Assembly (NCBI RefSeq): GCF_039525035.1
Contig: NZ_BAAAHE010000013.1
Span: 1 to 63,849, forward strand
Origin: Sporichthya brevicatena
Lineage (GTDB): Bacteria > Actinomycetota > Actinomycetes > Sporichthyales > Sporichthyaceae
Length of the DNA stretch: 63,849 bases
Direction: 5' to 3'
Shown here: piece after piece, positions 8,187-16,437 of the stretch
Position numbering within the stretch: the first letter of the stretch is position 1
Layout of the letters: every line of letters begins with the position of its first letter
Notes under the pieces: model-generated
The model's input: only the letters and a program-made list of their open reading frames with translations
Told to the model about the DNA's origin: nothing
Databases searched by the model: none
Translations under genes and position numbers: made by a program

Positions 8187-9353
8187 TCACAGGCCCAGCG
8201 AGCGGCCGATGATCTCGCGCATGATTTCGTTCGTCCCGCCGTAGATCGTCTGGACGCGGGCGTCCACGAACGCACGGCTGACCGGGTACTCGCGCATGTA
8301 CCCGTAGCCCCCGTGCAGCTGCAGGCAGCGGTCGGCAGTCCGGACCTGCAGCTCGGTGACCCAGTACTTTGCCATTGCCGCTTGCTCGGCCGAGAGCTCG
8401 CCCGCCACATGCAGCCGGACGCAGTCGTCGAGGAACGTGCGGGCGATGGTCAGCTCGGTGACCAGTTCGGCGAAGACGAACCGGCTGTTCTGGAAGCTGC
8501 CGATCTTCTGCCCGAACGCCTTGCGGTTGGTGACGTAGTCGTAGGTGGACGACAGCACGCCACCGGCCGCTCCGAGCGCCGTGCAGGCCAGCGACAGGCG
8601 CTCCTGCGGCAGGTTCTTGACCAGGTAGGAGAAGGCCTCCCCCTCGTTGCCCAGCAGGTTCGCGACCGGGACGCGGGCCTCGGAGAAGAACAGCTCGCTG
8701 GTGTCCTGGCCGTGCAGGCCGATCTTGTCGAGGTTGCGGCCGCGCTCGAAGCCCGGCGTCCCGCGCTCGACGACCAGCAACGAGAGCCCGCGGTGGGGGT
8801 GGTCGCCGGTCCGGGCCACCACGATCACCAGGTCGGCGTTCTGCCCGCTGGAGATGAAGGTCTTCGCACCGTCGAGGACGTAGTGGTCACCCTCGCGCCG
8901 GGCGCGGGTCGTGATGCCGGCGAGGTCGCTGCCGGTGCCCGGCTCGGACATCGCGATCGCGCCGACCAGCTCACCCGAGGTCAGGCCCGGCAGCCAGCGC
9001 TGCTGCTGCTCGGCGTTGGTCAGCTCGAGCATGTAGGCGCCGACGACGTCGTTCTGCAGCGCGAGGCTCAGCCCCGCGCTCGACATCCCGGCGCGCGCGG
9101 CCTCCTCGCCGAGGATGGCGTTGAGACGGAAGTCGTTCGTCCCGGCGCCACCGAACTCGGTCGGCGTCCCGAACAGCAGCAGCCCGGCCTCGCCCGCGGC
9201 CGTGTAGAACGAGCGGTCGATGATCCCCTTGCTCTCCCACTCCTCGTCGAAGGGGACGACGGAGCGCTTGAGGAAGGTCCGGACGCTGTCGCGGAAGAGC
9301 CGGTGGTCGGAGTCGTAGACCGGCCGGTTCGGGTCGTCGAGCGGGTTGCGCAT
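8187..9353 (-). CDS. Acyl-CoA dehydrogenase
   Basis: This 388-residue flavoprotein would introduce an alpha,beta double bond into an acyl-CoA, passing electrons to ETF. The N-terminal helical domain (HRLFRDSVRTFLKRSVVPF) is followed by the middle-domain signature AIAMSEPGTGSDLAGI and the C-terminal QLHGGYGYMREYPVSRAFVDARVQ segment with YGGTNEIMREII. Family length is about 380-400 residues, so it is complete. ATG 9353 overlaps the stop of the SnoaL-like gene. It sits in the catabolic half of the operon beside crotonase, thioesterase and P450 genes, consistent with beta-oxidation of a side chain. Chain-length preference is unknown. Confidence 0.95.
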   Translation of the reverse strand: MRNPLDDPNRPVYDSDHRLFRDSVRTFLKRSVVPFDEEWESKGIIDRSFYTAAGEAGLLLFGTPTEFGGAGTNDFRLNAILGEEAARAGMSSAGLSLALQNDVVGAYMLELTNAEQQQRWLPGLTSGELVGAIAMSEPGTGSDLAGITTRARREGDHYVLDGAKTFISSGQNADLVIVVARTGDHPHRGLSLLVVERGTPGFERGRNLDKIGLHGQDTSELFFSEARVPVANLLGNEGEAFSYLVKNLPQERLSLACTALGAAGGVLSSTYDYVTNRKAFGQKIGSFQNSRFVFAELVTELTIARTFLDDCVRLHVAGELSAEQAAMAKYWVTELQVRTADRCLQLHGGYGYMREYPVSRAFVDARVQTIYGGTNEIMREIIGRSLGL

Positions 9354-9880
9354 CAGGCACCACTCCCGCGCGCGCCCCGGGCGAGGCTCATCAGGTACGC
9401 GCCACCGAGCTTGCCCTCGCGCGGCGGGAGGCCGCCGAGCTGCTGCAGCATCGGGACGATGTCGTAGGCGGACAGGTACGAACCCAGCTGGTCCCCGTGG
9501 AACTCGAGGAAGATGTCGCACCCGTGCGCGTCGAACGTGCGCTCGGGGTTCAGCTTCGCCGGCCCGGAGCCGGTTTGACGGAAGAGCACGATGCCGCGGC
9601 GGGCGTCGGGGGCGAAGAAGCGCTCGATCTCGGCGAACTGCACGTCGGGCATCGCCTCCCAGATCTTCTCCGTGTACGCGCGCACGCCCTCCTTGCCCTC
9701 GATGACCTCGGGCCAGAAGGTGCGGTCGTCCCAGCGGATGTCGTCCGAGAGCAGCTCGAGCACCCGCTCGGTGTCGTGCGAGTTCCAGGCGGCGAGCCAG
9801 CGGTCCGCGAAGTCGGCGAGGAACGCCGCGTCGCTCTGCGCGCCGGTCTGCGCGCCGGTCTGAGGCGTCGTCACGGTCAT
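9353..9880 (-). CDS. SnoaL/NTF2-like protein
   Basis: This 175-residue protein has a cone-shaped NTF2-like fold, recognisable from the start FADRWLAAWNSHDTERVLELLSDDIRWDD and the later FFAPDARRGIVLF and EFHGDQLGSYLSAYDIVPML blocks. Members act as ester cyclases, isomerases or limonene-epoxide-type hydrolases, or bind small ligands, so the reaction here is open. The start at 9880 follows the thioesterase stop by two bases, and its own stop overlaps the acyl-CoA dehydrogenase start (ATGA). The N-terminus holds a short TGAQTGAQS repeat that is probably disordered. Its place in the P450/beta-oxidation operon suggests action on an oxygenated pathway intermediate. Confidence 0.85.
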   Translation of the reverse strand: MTVTTPQTGAQTGAQSDAAFLADFADRWLAAWNSHDTERVLELLSDDIRWDDRTFWPEVIEGKEGVRAYTEKIWEAMPDVQFAEIERFFAPDARRGIVLFRQTGSGPAKLNPERTFDAHGCDIFLEFHGDQLGSYLSAYDIVPMLQQLGGLPPREGKLGGAYLMSLARGARGSGA

Positions 9881-9882
9881 GG

Positions 9883-10689
9883 TCAGGCTCCTTCGGAACG
9901 GGGACCGGCGGCGGTGATCAGGCAGACGGTGCGATCGGCACCGAGGTCGCGGATCTCGCCGACGAGCAGACGGCTCGTGGCGCGGTCGGTGACCGAGGTC
10001 CGGACGAACCGGACCGGGCCCACGGACGCCGGGGCGATGAAGCGGACGGTGAAGTCGTCGATGTGGCTCAGCCCGGCCTCCGTCGCAGCCGGCTCGACCA
10101 GCGTCACCATGAGCGCGCCCTGCCCGACACCCCACGGGTTCGTGGTGCGGTCGTTCAGAACGATCTGGCCGTCGGTGTGGAAGACCTCGGCCAACGGGCC
10201 GAGGGGGGCCTTCCGGTAGGGCGCGAGGTCGAAGGTGCCACCCGGTTCGATCTCGTGCAGGTACATGCGAATGCCCTCGCGGACACCGTGGTTCACCGTC
10301 GCCACCCCGACCACCTCGCCGCGGGCGTCCACGACCGTCACCTCGGCGACGGCGTGCGCCCGGCCGGCCCGCACCATCGAGCCGCGGCAGACCAGGTCAC
10401 CCTGAGCGTCGGGGTCGAGCACGTGCAGCACGATGTCGGCGGTCACCGCTCCCGCGGGGTCGACGACCAGGTTCGCGCTGGCCCCGGCCGCGATGTCCAC
10501 GCCCTGCACCATGCGGGCGAACACGGACCCGCCGGTCCCCGGTGCCGGGGTCGGCAGGATCGCCTCGACGACATCGGCCGTCGGACGGTGCACGCGCGCA
10601 CCGAACCAGGCACCGGCGGCGTCCGTGATGACGTCGGTGCGTGGCGGGGTGAGCTCGGCCTGCACGTGAGCGACCAGGTCAGCTGACAA
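9883..10689 (-). CDS. Acyl-CoA thioesterase, tandem hotdog type
   Basis: This 268-residue protein has two hotdog-like halves. The first runs to about residue 130 (FARMVQGVDIAAGASANLVV, then CRGSMVRAGRAHAVAEVTVVDARGEVV in two overlapping strands). The second has NPWGVGQGALMVTLVEPAATEAG and RTSVTDRATSRLLVGEI. Such proteins hydrolyse or remodel acyl-CoA thioesters. TTG 10689, with GAGGA six bases upstream, is the best start; it overlaps the upstream SCP2-like gene by 11 bases. GTG 10665 is an alternative. It ends two bases before the SnoaL-like gene, consistent with translational coupling. It may release CoA or supply a hydratase-like activity in the pathway. Confidence 0.8.
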   Translation of the reverse strand: MSADLVAHVQAELTPPRTDVITDAAGAWFGARVHRPTADVVEAILPTPAPGTGGSVFARMVQGVDIAAGASANLVVDPAGAVTADIVLHVLDPDAQGDLVCRGSMVRAGRAHAVAEVTVVDARGEVVGVATVNHGVREGIRMYLHEIEPGGTFDLAPYRKAPLGPLAEVFHTDGQIVLNDRTTNPWGVGQGALMVTLVEPAATEAGLSHIDDFTVRFIAPASVGPVRFVRTSVTDRATSRLLVGEIRDLGADRTVCLITAAGPRSEGA

Positions 10690-11086
10690 CGAGGTCCTCG
10701 CGTCCGTCGACCTTGAGGCGCTCGACGTAGCCGGGGAAGAGCTTGCGGGTCAGGGGGGCGAGCTGGAGCAGCTTGGTCAGCTGGCCCTCGACCTTGACCT
10801 TGCCGCGCGCCATGGCGAAGGGCAGGTTGACCTTGCCCTGCCAGTACGCGTTGGCGGTCTCGGTGCTCATCGACATCGTCGCGTCCGGGGCGGGCCCGTC
10901 GGTGCCGGCGATCACCTTCTTGTTCGGCAGATCGATGATCAGGTCGCACTCGGGCTCGGTGCAGTGCACGCGCAGCACCAGGCCGGTCGCGGCCATCTTG
11001 TCCCCGAGGTCGGGGTCGGCCAAGGCGTCCTCGAACACGCTGCCGATGTAGCGGTGCATCTCATCGGCGCTGGCGAATCCAGGCAT
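10679..11086 (-). CDS. SCP2 sterol-carrier-like domain protein
   Basis: This 135-residue single-domain protein has the SCP2 pattern of a hydrophobic ligand-binding fold: GLVLRVHCTEPECDLIIDL, then DATMSMSTETANAYWQGKVNL and FAMARGKVKVEGQLTKLLQLAPLTRKLFPGY split over two helices. SCP2 proteins bind or shuttle lipids, sterols or acyl-CoAs between enzymes. GGAG lies upstream of ATG 11086, and the stop overlaps the thioesterase start. It sits next to the P450, so a role in presenting a lipophilic substrate is plausible. The ligand cannot be predicted from sequence. Confidence 0.82.
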   Translation of the reverse strand: MPGFASADEMHRYIGSVFEDALADPDLGDKMAATGLVLRVHCTEPECDLIIDLPNKKVIAGTDGPAPDATMSMSTETANAYWQGKVNLPFAMARGKVKVEGQLTKLLQLAPLTRKLFPGYVERLKVDGREDLVVS

Positions 11087-11122
11087 GAGTGGGTCTCCTT
11101 GAGTCCGGCGAGTGTCCGGCGC

Positions 11123-12397
11123 TCAGGCCGGGGTGAAGGTGGCGGGCATCCGCTTGATGCCGTGGATGAAGTTCGAGACCAGGTACTCCGGCTCCCCCAC
11201 CTGCAGGTCGGGCACCCGGAAGAGCAGCTCCCGGAAGATCGAGCGCAGCTGCACCTTCGCCACGTGCGCGCCCAGGCAGTAGTGCACCCCACCCCCACCG
11301 AAGCCGACGTGGTCGTTGTCCTTGCGCGTGACGTCGAAGGCATACGGGTCGGCGAACACCGACTCGTCCCGGTTCCCCGACGGGTAGAGCAGCACGACCT
11401 TGTCCCCGGCCAGGATCTGCTGACCGCCGACCTCGGTGTCCACCCGCGCGTTGCGGCGGAAAGTCATCACCGGGGAGGTCCAGCGCACGAACTCGTCCAC
11501 CGCGGTACCGATGACGTTGTCGAAGTCGGCGACGAGGATCTCGCGCTGGTCGGGGAAGTCGCACAGCGCCTTCATCGCGAACGAGGTGGTCTGGCGGGTG
11601 GTGTCGTTGCCGGCCACGCTGATCAGGCAGAAGAACGCGGCGATGTCCTCATCGGTCAGCTTCTTGCCGTCGACCTCGGCCGCGAGCAGCGCCGAGATCA
11701 GGTCGTCCTCGGGCTGCGCCCGGCGCCGCTCACACAGGTCGAACGCGGCGTTGTGCAGCACGCCCATCGCGTTGAGCATCACCATCAGGTTGTCGCCGTC
11801 GACGTCGATCTGCTCGTCGTCGTTCCAGCCGACCAGCTCGTTCGCAGCCTTCGTGACCTCCTCGCGGATCTCCGGGTCGATGCCGACCATCTCCGAGACC
11901 GTCCACATCGGCAGCCGCGAGGCCACCGCGCGCACGAAGTCGACCTCACCCGGCCCGGCCAGCAGGTCGTCCACGATCTGCTTGGCCTGCCGCGCGATCT
12001 GATCCTCGATCAGCGCGATCCGCCGCGGCGTGAACGCCGAGGAGATCAGCCGACGGATCAACCCGTGCCGCGGGTTGTCCATCATCAGGATCGACGAGGT
12101 CGCCTCCAGCACGTCCGGCGGCATCAGGTCGAGCATGACGCCGCCGTACTCCTCGGCCGAGGAGGAGAACACCTCGTGGTCCCGGCTGATCCGGCGGATG
12201 TCCGCGTGCCGTGTGATCGCCCAGAACCCCGGGTCGTCCGGGTCCGGCATCAGCATCGACTGCACCGGGGCCTGCCAGGACACCGGCCGACTGCGTCGCA
12301 GCTCGGCGAAGACCTTCTCCCGGTCGTCAGCACTCTGCGCCCAGAACGCGAGCGTCGAGACGTCCAGCGGGTCGTAGTCGGTGCGCGTGGTCGGCAC
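11123..12397 (-). CDS. Cytochrome P450
   Basis: This soluble haem monooxygenase (424 residues) inserts oxygen into an organic substrate using a ferredoxin partner not found nearby. The I-helix AGNDTTR is at 262-268, the ExxR pair at E302/R305, and the haem loop FGGGGVHYCLG has the ligand C374. GTG 12397 is preceded by a strong GAGGAGG. It follows the crotonase gene by 26 bases and precedes the SCP2-like gene by 36. In actinobacteria this arrangement with acyl-CoA enzymes is common for steroid, terpenoid or alkyl substrates. Subfamily assignment would need a tree. No ferredoxin or reductase gene is visible in the window. Confidence 0.96.
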   Translation of the reverse strand: MPTTRTDYDPLDVSTLAFWAQSADDREKVFAELRRSRPVSWQAPVQSMLMPDPDDPGFWAITRHADIRRISRDHEVFSSSAEEYGGVMLDLMPPDVLEATSSILMMDNPRHGLIRRLISSAFTPRRIALIEDQIARQAKQIVDDLLAGPGEVDFVRAVASRLPMWTVSEMVGIDPEIREEVTKAANELVGWNDDEQIDVDGDNLMVMLNAMGVLHNAAFDLCERRRAQPEDDLISALLAAEVDGKKLTDEDIAAFFCLISVAGNDTTRQTTSFAMKALCDFPDQREILVADFDNVIGTAVDEFVRWTSPVMTFRRNARVDTEVGGQQILAGDKVVLLYPSGNRDESVFADPYAFDVTRKDNDHVGFGGGGVHYCLGAHVAKVQLRSIFRELLFRVPDLQVGEPEYLVSNFIHGIKRMPATFTPA

Positions 12398-12423
12398 GGT
12401 GTCCTCCTCTCGGGTCGATCCGG

Positions 12424-13236
12424 TCAGCGCGCGAGTCGCTCGGTGGCCTTGCTCTGGCCGGCGCGCAGGCGGGCCAGGCCGTCCTCGATGCGCCGGGTGA
12501 ACAGGTCGCGGCTGACCAGGTCGGCCGTCACGCGGAGCTCGTAGTTGAGCGCCCCGACCGGGTCCATGTGCCCGGCCCGCAGCGCGACCTCCTTGAGCAC
12601 GGTGAGCAGCTCGGGGCCGGCCTCGGCGATCTGCTTCGCGACGCGCAGGGCGTTCTCGCGCAGGGTGCCGACGGGGACGACCTCGCTCACCAGACCGATG
12701 CGCAGCGCCTCGGCGGCGGGAATCGGGTCGCCGGTGAAGTACAGGCGCCGGGCGTTCTGCGCGCCGACCTTGCGCTCGAGCGCGTGGTAGAAGCCGTTCA
12801 TCGCGTACTTCACCTGCGTCGAGCCGAACGCCGCGTTCTCCGACGCGATCGTCACGTCGCACATGTTGGCGACGTCCAGGCCGTAGCCGGGCGCGACGCC
12901 GGCGACCGCGGCCACCGTCGGCTTGCGGTAGTCGTAGATCGCGACCATCAACTTCGTGGCGAGCTCGACGAACCGGGTGCGCTCGTCACTGCCGGTCTGC
13001 GCGGTGCCCGTGCCCTGCAGGACGTCCAGCGCCCAACCGGAGCAGAAGTAGTCCTCGTTGCCGATGAACAGGACGGCGGCGACCTCGTCGTCGTACGCCC
13101 ACGCGGCGAGCTGGGTGCAGATGTCCTCGTGAAGCTCCCACCCGAGCGCGTTGCGCTTCTCGGGGTGGTTCAGCTGGAGGATGCCGACGCCGTTCTCGAC
13201 CGAGACGTTCATGTACTTGTAGGTCATCGGACTCAT
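12424..13236 (-). CDS. Crotonase-fold (enoyl-CoA hydratase/isomerase) protein A
   Basis: This 270-residue crotonase-superfamily protein has LQLNHPEKRNALGWEL, the first oxyanion-hole strand FIGNEDYFCSGW and the second AGVAPGYGLDVANMCDVTIASE. The segment that usually reads FxxPExxxGxxP reads FGSTQVKYAMNGF here, so the canonical catalytic glutamates of hydratases are missing. It may therefore be an isomerase, hydrolase, decarboxylase or non-catalytic partner. ATG 13236 overlaps the stop of crotonase B (ATGA). Translational coupling with B and the same missing residues suggest the two act as a pair. The fold is certain, the reaction is not. Confidence 0.9.
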   Translation of the reverse strand: MSPMTYKYMNVSVENGVGILQLNHPEKRNALGWELHEDICTQLAAWAYDDEVAAVLFIGNEDYFCSGWALDVLQGTGTAQTGSDERTRFVELATKLMVAIYDYRKPTVAAVAGVAPGYGLDVANMCDVTIASENAAFGSTQVKYAMNGFYHALERKVGAQNARRLYFTGDPIPAAEALRIGLVSEVVPVGTLRENALRVAKQIAEAGPELLTVLKEVALRAGHMDPVGALNYELRVTADLVSRDLFTRRIEDGLARLRAGQSKATERLAR

Positions 13237-13997
13237 GCCTTCTTCGCGCGGGAGCTGATCTTCGAGAACGCCTGCTGGATGCGCTCGTTGACCTCGGGGT
13301 GACGGATGACCTCCTTGTAGGCCAACGTCTCGTAGGTCAGCGCCGAGATCGGGTCCATCGCCGGGGAGCGCAGCGCCATCTCCTTGTTGTTCATGGCGGA
13401 CGCGGTCGTCGTCTCGGCGATCGAGCGGGCGAGCTCGGTTGCGGACTTGACGACCGTGCCGGCCGGCACCAGCCGGTCGATCAGGCCGATGCGCAGAGCC
13501 TCCTGCGGGTCGATGCGGTCACCGGAGAAGGTGAGCAGCTTCGCCTGGGACAGGCCGACGATGCGCCACAGCGGCGAGAAGTATGGCGTGAGACCGAACT
13601 TGATCTGCGCGTAGCCGAACATGCCGTTGTCGGCGCCGACGCGGATGTCGCAGAACACCGCGATGTCGAGGCCGCCACCGAGCGCCGGGCCACCGACGGC
13701 CGCGATGGTCGGCTTGCAGTAGTCGAGCAGCGTGCCGTAGGCGCGCAGGCAGGCGGCGGAGTAGGCCGCCCGGGTCTCGTCGGTGAAGCCCGACTGCAGG
13801 TCGAGGTCGAGTCCGGCGCAGAACACGTCCTCGCCGCCGGTGATCACGACCGCCGCGACGGAGTCGTCGGTCTTCCAGGCGTCCAGGGCGTCCGACAGCT
13901 GGCCGAGCAGCTCGAGACTGAGGGCGTTGCGACGCTCGGGGCGGGTGAAGGTGATGGTGCCGACCCCGTCGGCCACCGTGGTGCTCACGCTCGACAT
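13233..13997 (-). CDS. Crotonase-fold (enoyl-CoA hydratase/isomerase) protein B
   Basis: This is the first gene of the long minus-strand operon (254 residues). The crotonase motifs are ITFTRPERRNALSLELL, GGEDVFCAGLDLDL and GGPALGGGLDIAVFCDIRVG. In place of the usual Pro-Glu and later Glu it has FGYAQIKFGLTPYFS, so the standard hydratase glutamates are absent, as in protein A. ATG 13997 has AGAGG five bases upstream. Tandem TetR-type operators lie directly upstream at 14020-14061. A variant crotonase reaction on an activated pathway intermediate is likely; which one is unknown. Confidence 0.9.
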   Translation of the reverse strand: MSSVSTTVADGVGTITFTRPERRNALSLELLGQLSDALDAWKTDDSVAAVVITGGEDVFCAGLDLDLQSGFTDETRAAYSAACLRAYGTLLDYCKPTIAAVGGPALGGGLDIAVFCDIRVGADNGMFGYAQIKFGLTPYFSPLWRIVGLSQAKLLTFSGDRIDPQEALRIGLIDRLVPAGTVVKSATELARSIAETTTASAMNNKEMALRSPAMDPISALTYETLAYKEVIRHPEVNERIQQAFSKISSRAKKA

Positions 13998-14019
13998 GGA
14001 ACCTCTTCGTTGACCGGCG

Positions 14020-14061
14020 AATGTAGCGTTCAGTACATTAGAATGTAGTGAACAGTACATT
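14020..14061. promoter_or_regulatory. Tandem operators AATGTA-N8-TACATT
   Basis: Two 20-bp inverted repeats occur at 14020-14039 and 14042-14061, both of the form AATGTA-N8-TACATT. Their starts are 22 bp apart, about two helical turns. They sit between the divergent TetR gene and crotonase B, where a TetR dimer pair would block both promoters. A third site, with one changed base, is at 16324-16343. Confidence 0.8.
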
Positions 14062-14119
14062 TCACGGGTCGTCAAGCACGGCCGGGCGTCTACCCTGATG
14101 CCGGCGCAAGGAGGCACGG

Positions 14120-14749
14120 ATGGCGAAGGCGGCACCGGTCGTCGCCCGGCGGGGACGGCCGCCGCGGTCGGACGCTCCCGACGGTCGGGCCCGCCTGATC
14201 GCCGCCGCTCGTGACGTGTTCGGAGCCCAGGGCTACGGCAGCACCACGGTCCAGGACCTGGTCAAAGCCGCCGGCGTCAACCCCCCGACGCTCTACCACC
14301 ACTTCGACGGCAAGGCCGGCCTGTTCGTCGCCGCGGCGGAGGACACCTACGCCCCCGTCCTCACCCGCTTTCAGGAGGCCGTCGCCGGGCAGTCCGAGTT
14401 CGGGCCGGCGCTCGAGGCGCTGCTGTCGGCGGCGGTCACGCTGATGGACACCGAGCGCGCCCTCGCGCGCATGTTCATGGTGATCCAGTTCGAGTACCCG
14501 CGCCGCCCCGAGCTTCGCGACAGCCTGCGGCCGCTGCTGCGGACCTACCGCGAGTTCTTCGACTCCCTGGCCGCACTCGCGCCCGACTCGCTCGCCCCCA
14601 CCCCGCGCGCCCGCATCGACCTCAGCCGCGCCCTCGTCTCCGTCCTGACCGGGTTGAACAACGAAGCCCTGCTGCTCCCCAACGCCCGCGACTTCGCCGG
14701 GCTCGTCCGCTCGACCCGCGCACTGCTCGGCCTGCCGACCGAGGACTGA
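14120..14749 (+). CDS. TetR-family transcriptional regulator (divergent to the 14-gene operon)
   Basis: This 209-residue DNA-binding protein has an Arg/Pro-rich N-terminal arm (RRGRPPRSDAPDGR). The TetR helix-turn-helix spans about residues 22-65 (LIAAARDVFGAQGYGSTTVQ, then AAGVNPPTLYHHFDGKAGLF). A ligand-binding helical domain with a C-terminal part rich in Leu and Arg follows. AAGGAGG precedes ATG 14120. The gene is divergent from the catabolic/transport operon and three bases from the end of the convergent ligase gene. I infer that it represses the operon, itself and probably the ligase through the AATGTA-N8-TACATT sites, released by a CoA ester or the substrate. Confidence 0.93.
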   Translation: MAKAAPVVARRGRPPRSDAPDGRARLIAAARDVFGAQGYGSTTVQDLVKAAGVNPPTLYHHFDGKAGLFVAAAEDTYAPVLTRFQEAVAGQSEFGPALEALLSAAVTLMDTERALARMFMVIQFEYPRRPELRDSLRPLLRTYREFFDSLAALAPDSLAPTPRARIDLSRALVSVLTGLNNEALLLPNARDFAGLVRSTRALLGLPTED

Positions 14750-14752
14750 CCC

Positions 14753-16285
14753 TCACGTTCGCTGGAGCTCCTGCTTGCGGACCTTGCCGGTCGCGGTCAG
14801 CGGGAGCGCAGGGACGACGTGCCACTCGGTCGGGAACTTCTGCTTCGCCAACCGGGTGGTCTCCAGGTGGGCGAGGATCGGCTCCGGACCGGACCAGGTC
14901 GCTCCCTCGCGCAGCACCACCCAGGCGCCCACCGCCTCACCGAGTCGGTCGTCGGGCACCGCGGTGACCGCGACGGCAGCGACGTCCGGGTGGCCGGCGA
15001 CCGCGGCCTCGATGTCGAGGGCCGAGAGCTTCTCGCCGCCGCGGTTGATGATGTCCTTCGTCCGCCCCGTCACGCGGACCCAGCCGTGCTGGTCGACGAT
15101 CCCGACGTCGCCGGGGTAGAACCAGCCCTCGTCATCTATCTGGCTGCGCGTCAGTTCGGGGTCGGTGTAACCGGACAGCAGCTGCGGCCCGCGGATGCGG
15201 AACTCCCCCACCTCGCCGGGCGGGAGCGGCTCGCGCGCCTCGTCGACGGCCTGGATCGCCATGCCCGGGACGATCCGACCGTCCCACTCCGAGCGGCGCT
15301 CGACGTCATGCTCCGGGCCGGCGATCGCACACACACCGGCGGTCTCGGTCATTCCGTAGGCGCGCATCGCCTGGATGCCGACGGACTCGGCACGAACGAT
15401 CACCGCGGGCGGGATGGTCGCACCCGCGCAGGCGTAGACCGACAGCCGGTGCTCGGCCCCGGCGCCGGCCTCGTACCGCTGGACGAGGTCGGAGAGGAAC
15501 ACCGTCGCGCCCATCATCAGCGTCCCGCGCTCGCGCTCGATGATCTGAGCCGCCTCGTCGGGCCGCCAAGCGTCGAGGATGACCGACCGCGCACCGAGGT
15601 ACGCCGGGAAAACGACGCCGGCGACGAAACCGCCGAGGTGGGACAGCGGGGTGCCGCAGACGATCACCGTGTTCTCGTCCGCGCTCAGCGCGACCTTGAA
15701 GTTCTCCAGGTGCGCCAGCAGCGCCCGACTGGAGAGCCGCACGCCCTTCGGGGCCGAGGTGGTGCCGGAGGTGTAGAGCAGCAGCGTCGTGTCCTCGGCG
15801 TCCTGCGGTTCGGGCAGCGGGACCGCCTCGACCGCACTCCCCCGGGTCGGGACGGCGGACCAGCCCTCGACGACGCCGCCGACGACGTACCGGACGGCGG
15901 GTGTCAGGTCGAGCTCGGCGAGGATGCCGTCGAGTTCCTCGGTCGGCCGGCGCGGCCCCAGCGCCGCGGCGGCCGCGACGACCGCAGGACGGGCGTCACC
16001 GAGGATCTGGCGCATCTCGTGCTCGCGGTAGATCGGGATGACCGGGGTGTTCACGGCGCCGATCCGGAACGCAGCGACCTGCAGGACGAGCGCCTCCAGG
16101 CAGTTCGGCAGCTGGACCAGCACCCGGTCCCCGCGCTGCACACCGCGACACACGAGGTCGGATGCCACCGCGGTGACCCACTCGTCGAACTCCGCGTACG
16201 TGACGCGGACGTCCCCGAAGCTGAACAGCTCCGCGTCGGGCCGCGCCTGCGCGGCCGTGGTCAACAGGTCGCCGATCCGTTCCAT
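14753..16285 (-). CDS. AMP-forming acyl-CoA ligase
   Basis: This 510-residue adenylate-forming enzyme has LLLYTSGTTSAPKGVRLS, AYGMTETAGVC and GWFYPGDVGIVDQHGWVRVTG, then NRGGEKLSALDIEAAV and the C-terminal TATGKVRKQEL lysine motif. It would make a CoA ester from a free acid. I chose ATG 16285; GTG 16321 also opens the frame but lies against the operator and has no ribosome binding site. A single TetR-type operator copy at 16324-16343 suggests co-regulation with the P450/transport operon by the adjacent TetR. It is convergent with that TetR gene. Its substrate is likely the imported acid or a pathway product, which is inference. Confidence 0.92.
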   Translation of the reverse strand: MERIGDLLTTAAQARPDAELFSFGDVRVTYAEFDEWVTAVASDLVCRGVQRGDRVLVQLPNCLEALVLQVAAFRIGAVNTPVIPIYREHEMRQILGDARPAVVAAAAALGPRRPTEELDGILAELDLTPAVRYVVGGVVEGWSAVPTRGSAVEAVPLPEPQDAEDTTLLLYTSGTTSAPKGVRLSSRALLAHLENFKVALSADENTVIVCGTPLSHLGGFVAGVVFPAYLGARSVILDAWRPDEAAQIIERERGTLMMGATVFLSDLVQRYEAGAGAEHRLSVYACAGATIPPAVIVRAESVGIQAMRAYGMTETAGVCAIAGPEHDVERRSEWDGRIVPGMAIQAVDEAREPLPPGEVGEFRIRGPQLLSGYTDPELTRSQIDDEGWFYPGDVGIVDQHGWVRVTGRTKDIINRGGEKLSALDIEAAVAGHPDVAAVAVTAVPDDRLGEAVGAWVVLREGATWSGPEPILAHLETTRLAKQKFPTEWHVVPALPLTATGKVRKQELQRT

Positions 16286-16323
16286 GAGCCCCCACCGTCC
16301 GTGACGCGACGTCAGTTCCACTG

Positions 16324-16343
16324 AATATAGTAACCGCTACATT
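16324..16343. promoter_or_regulatory. Third copy of the TetR-type operator (AATATA-N8-TACATT)
   Basis: This site has the same length and N8 spacing as the tandem sites at 14020-14061, with one base changed in the left half (AATATA for AATGTA). It lies 38 bases upstream of the ligase start on the minus strand, the right place to block that promoter. The match suggests that one TetR protein controls both units. Confidence 0.7.
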
Positions 16344-16366
16344 TTTGGTTGACCAGTGTTCGAGAT

Positions 16367-16397
16367 GGTTGACACCTGTCAACCGCACACCTACGGT
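16367..16397 (+). promoter_or_regulatory. Promoter with overlapping operator for the flavin monooxygenase operon
   Basis: GGTTGACA-CC-TGTCAACC (16367-16384) is a perfect 18-bp inverted repeat. It contains TTGACA at 16369-16374, which is followed after 17 bases by TACGGT at 16392-16397, a good -35/-10 pair. A further half-site GGTTGAC lies at 16348. The second TetR protein, encoded in this operon, is the obvious candidate to bind here. Confidence 0.7.
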
Positions 16398-16437
16398 CGG
16401 GCAATCCCCGCGAATACCCCGGAACTGGAGCCCGTTC

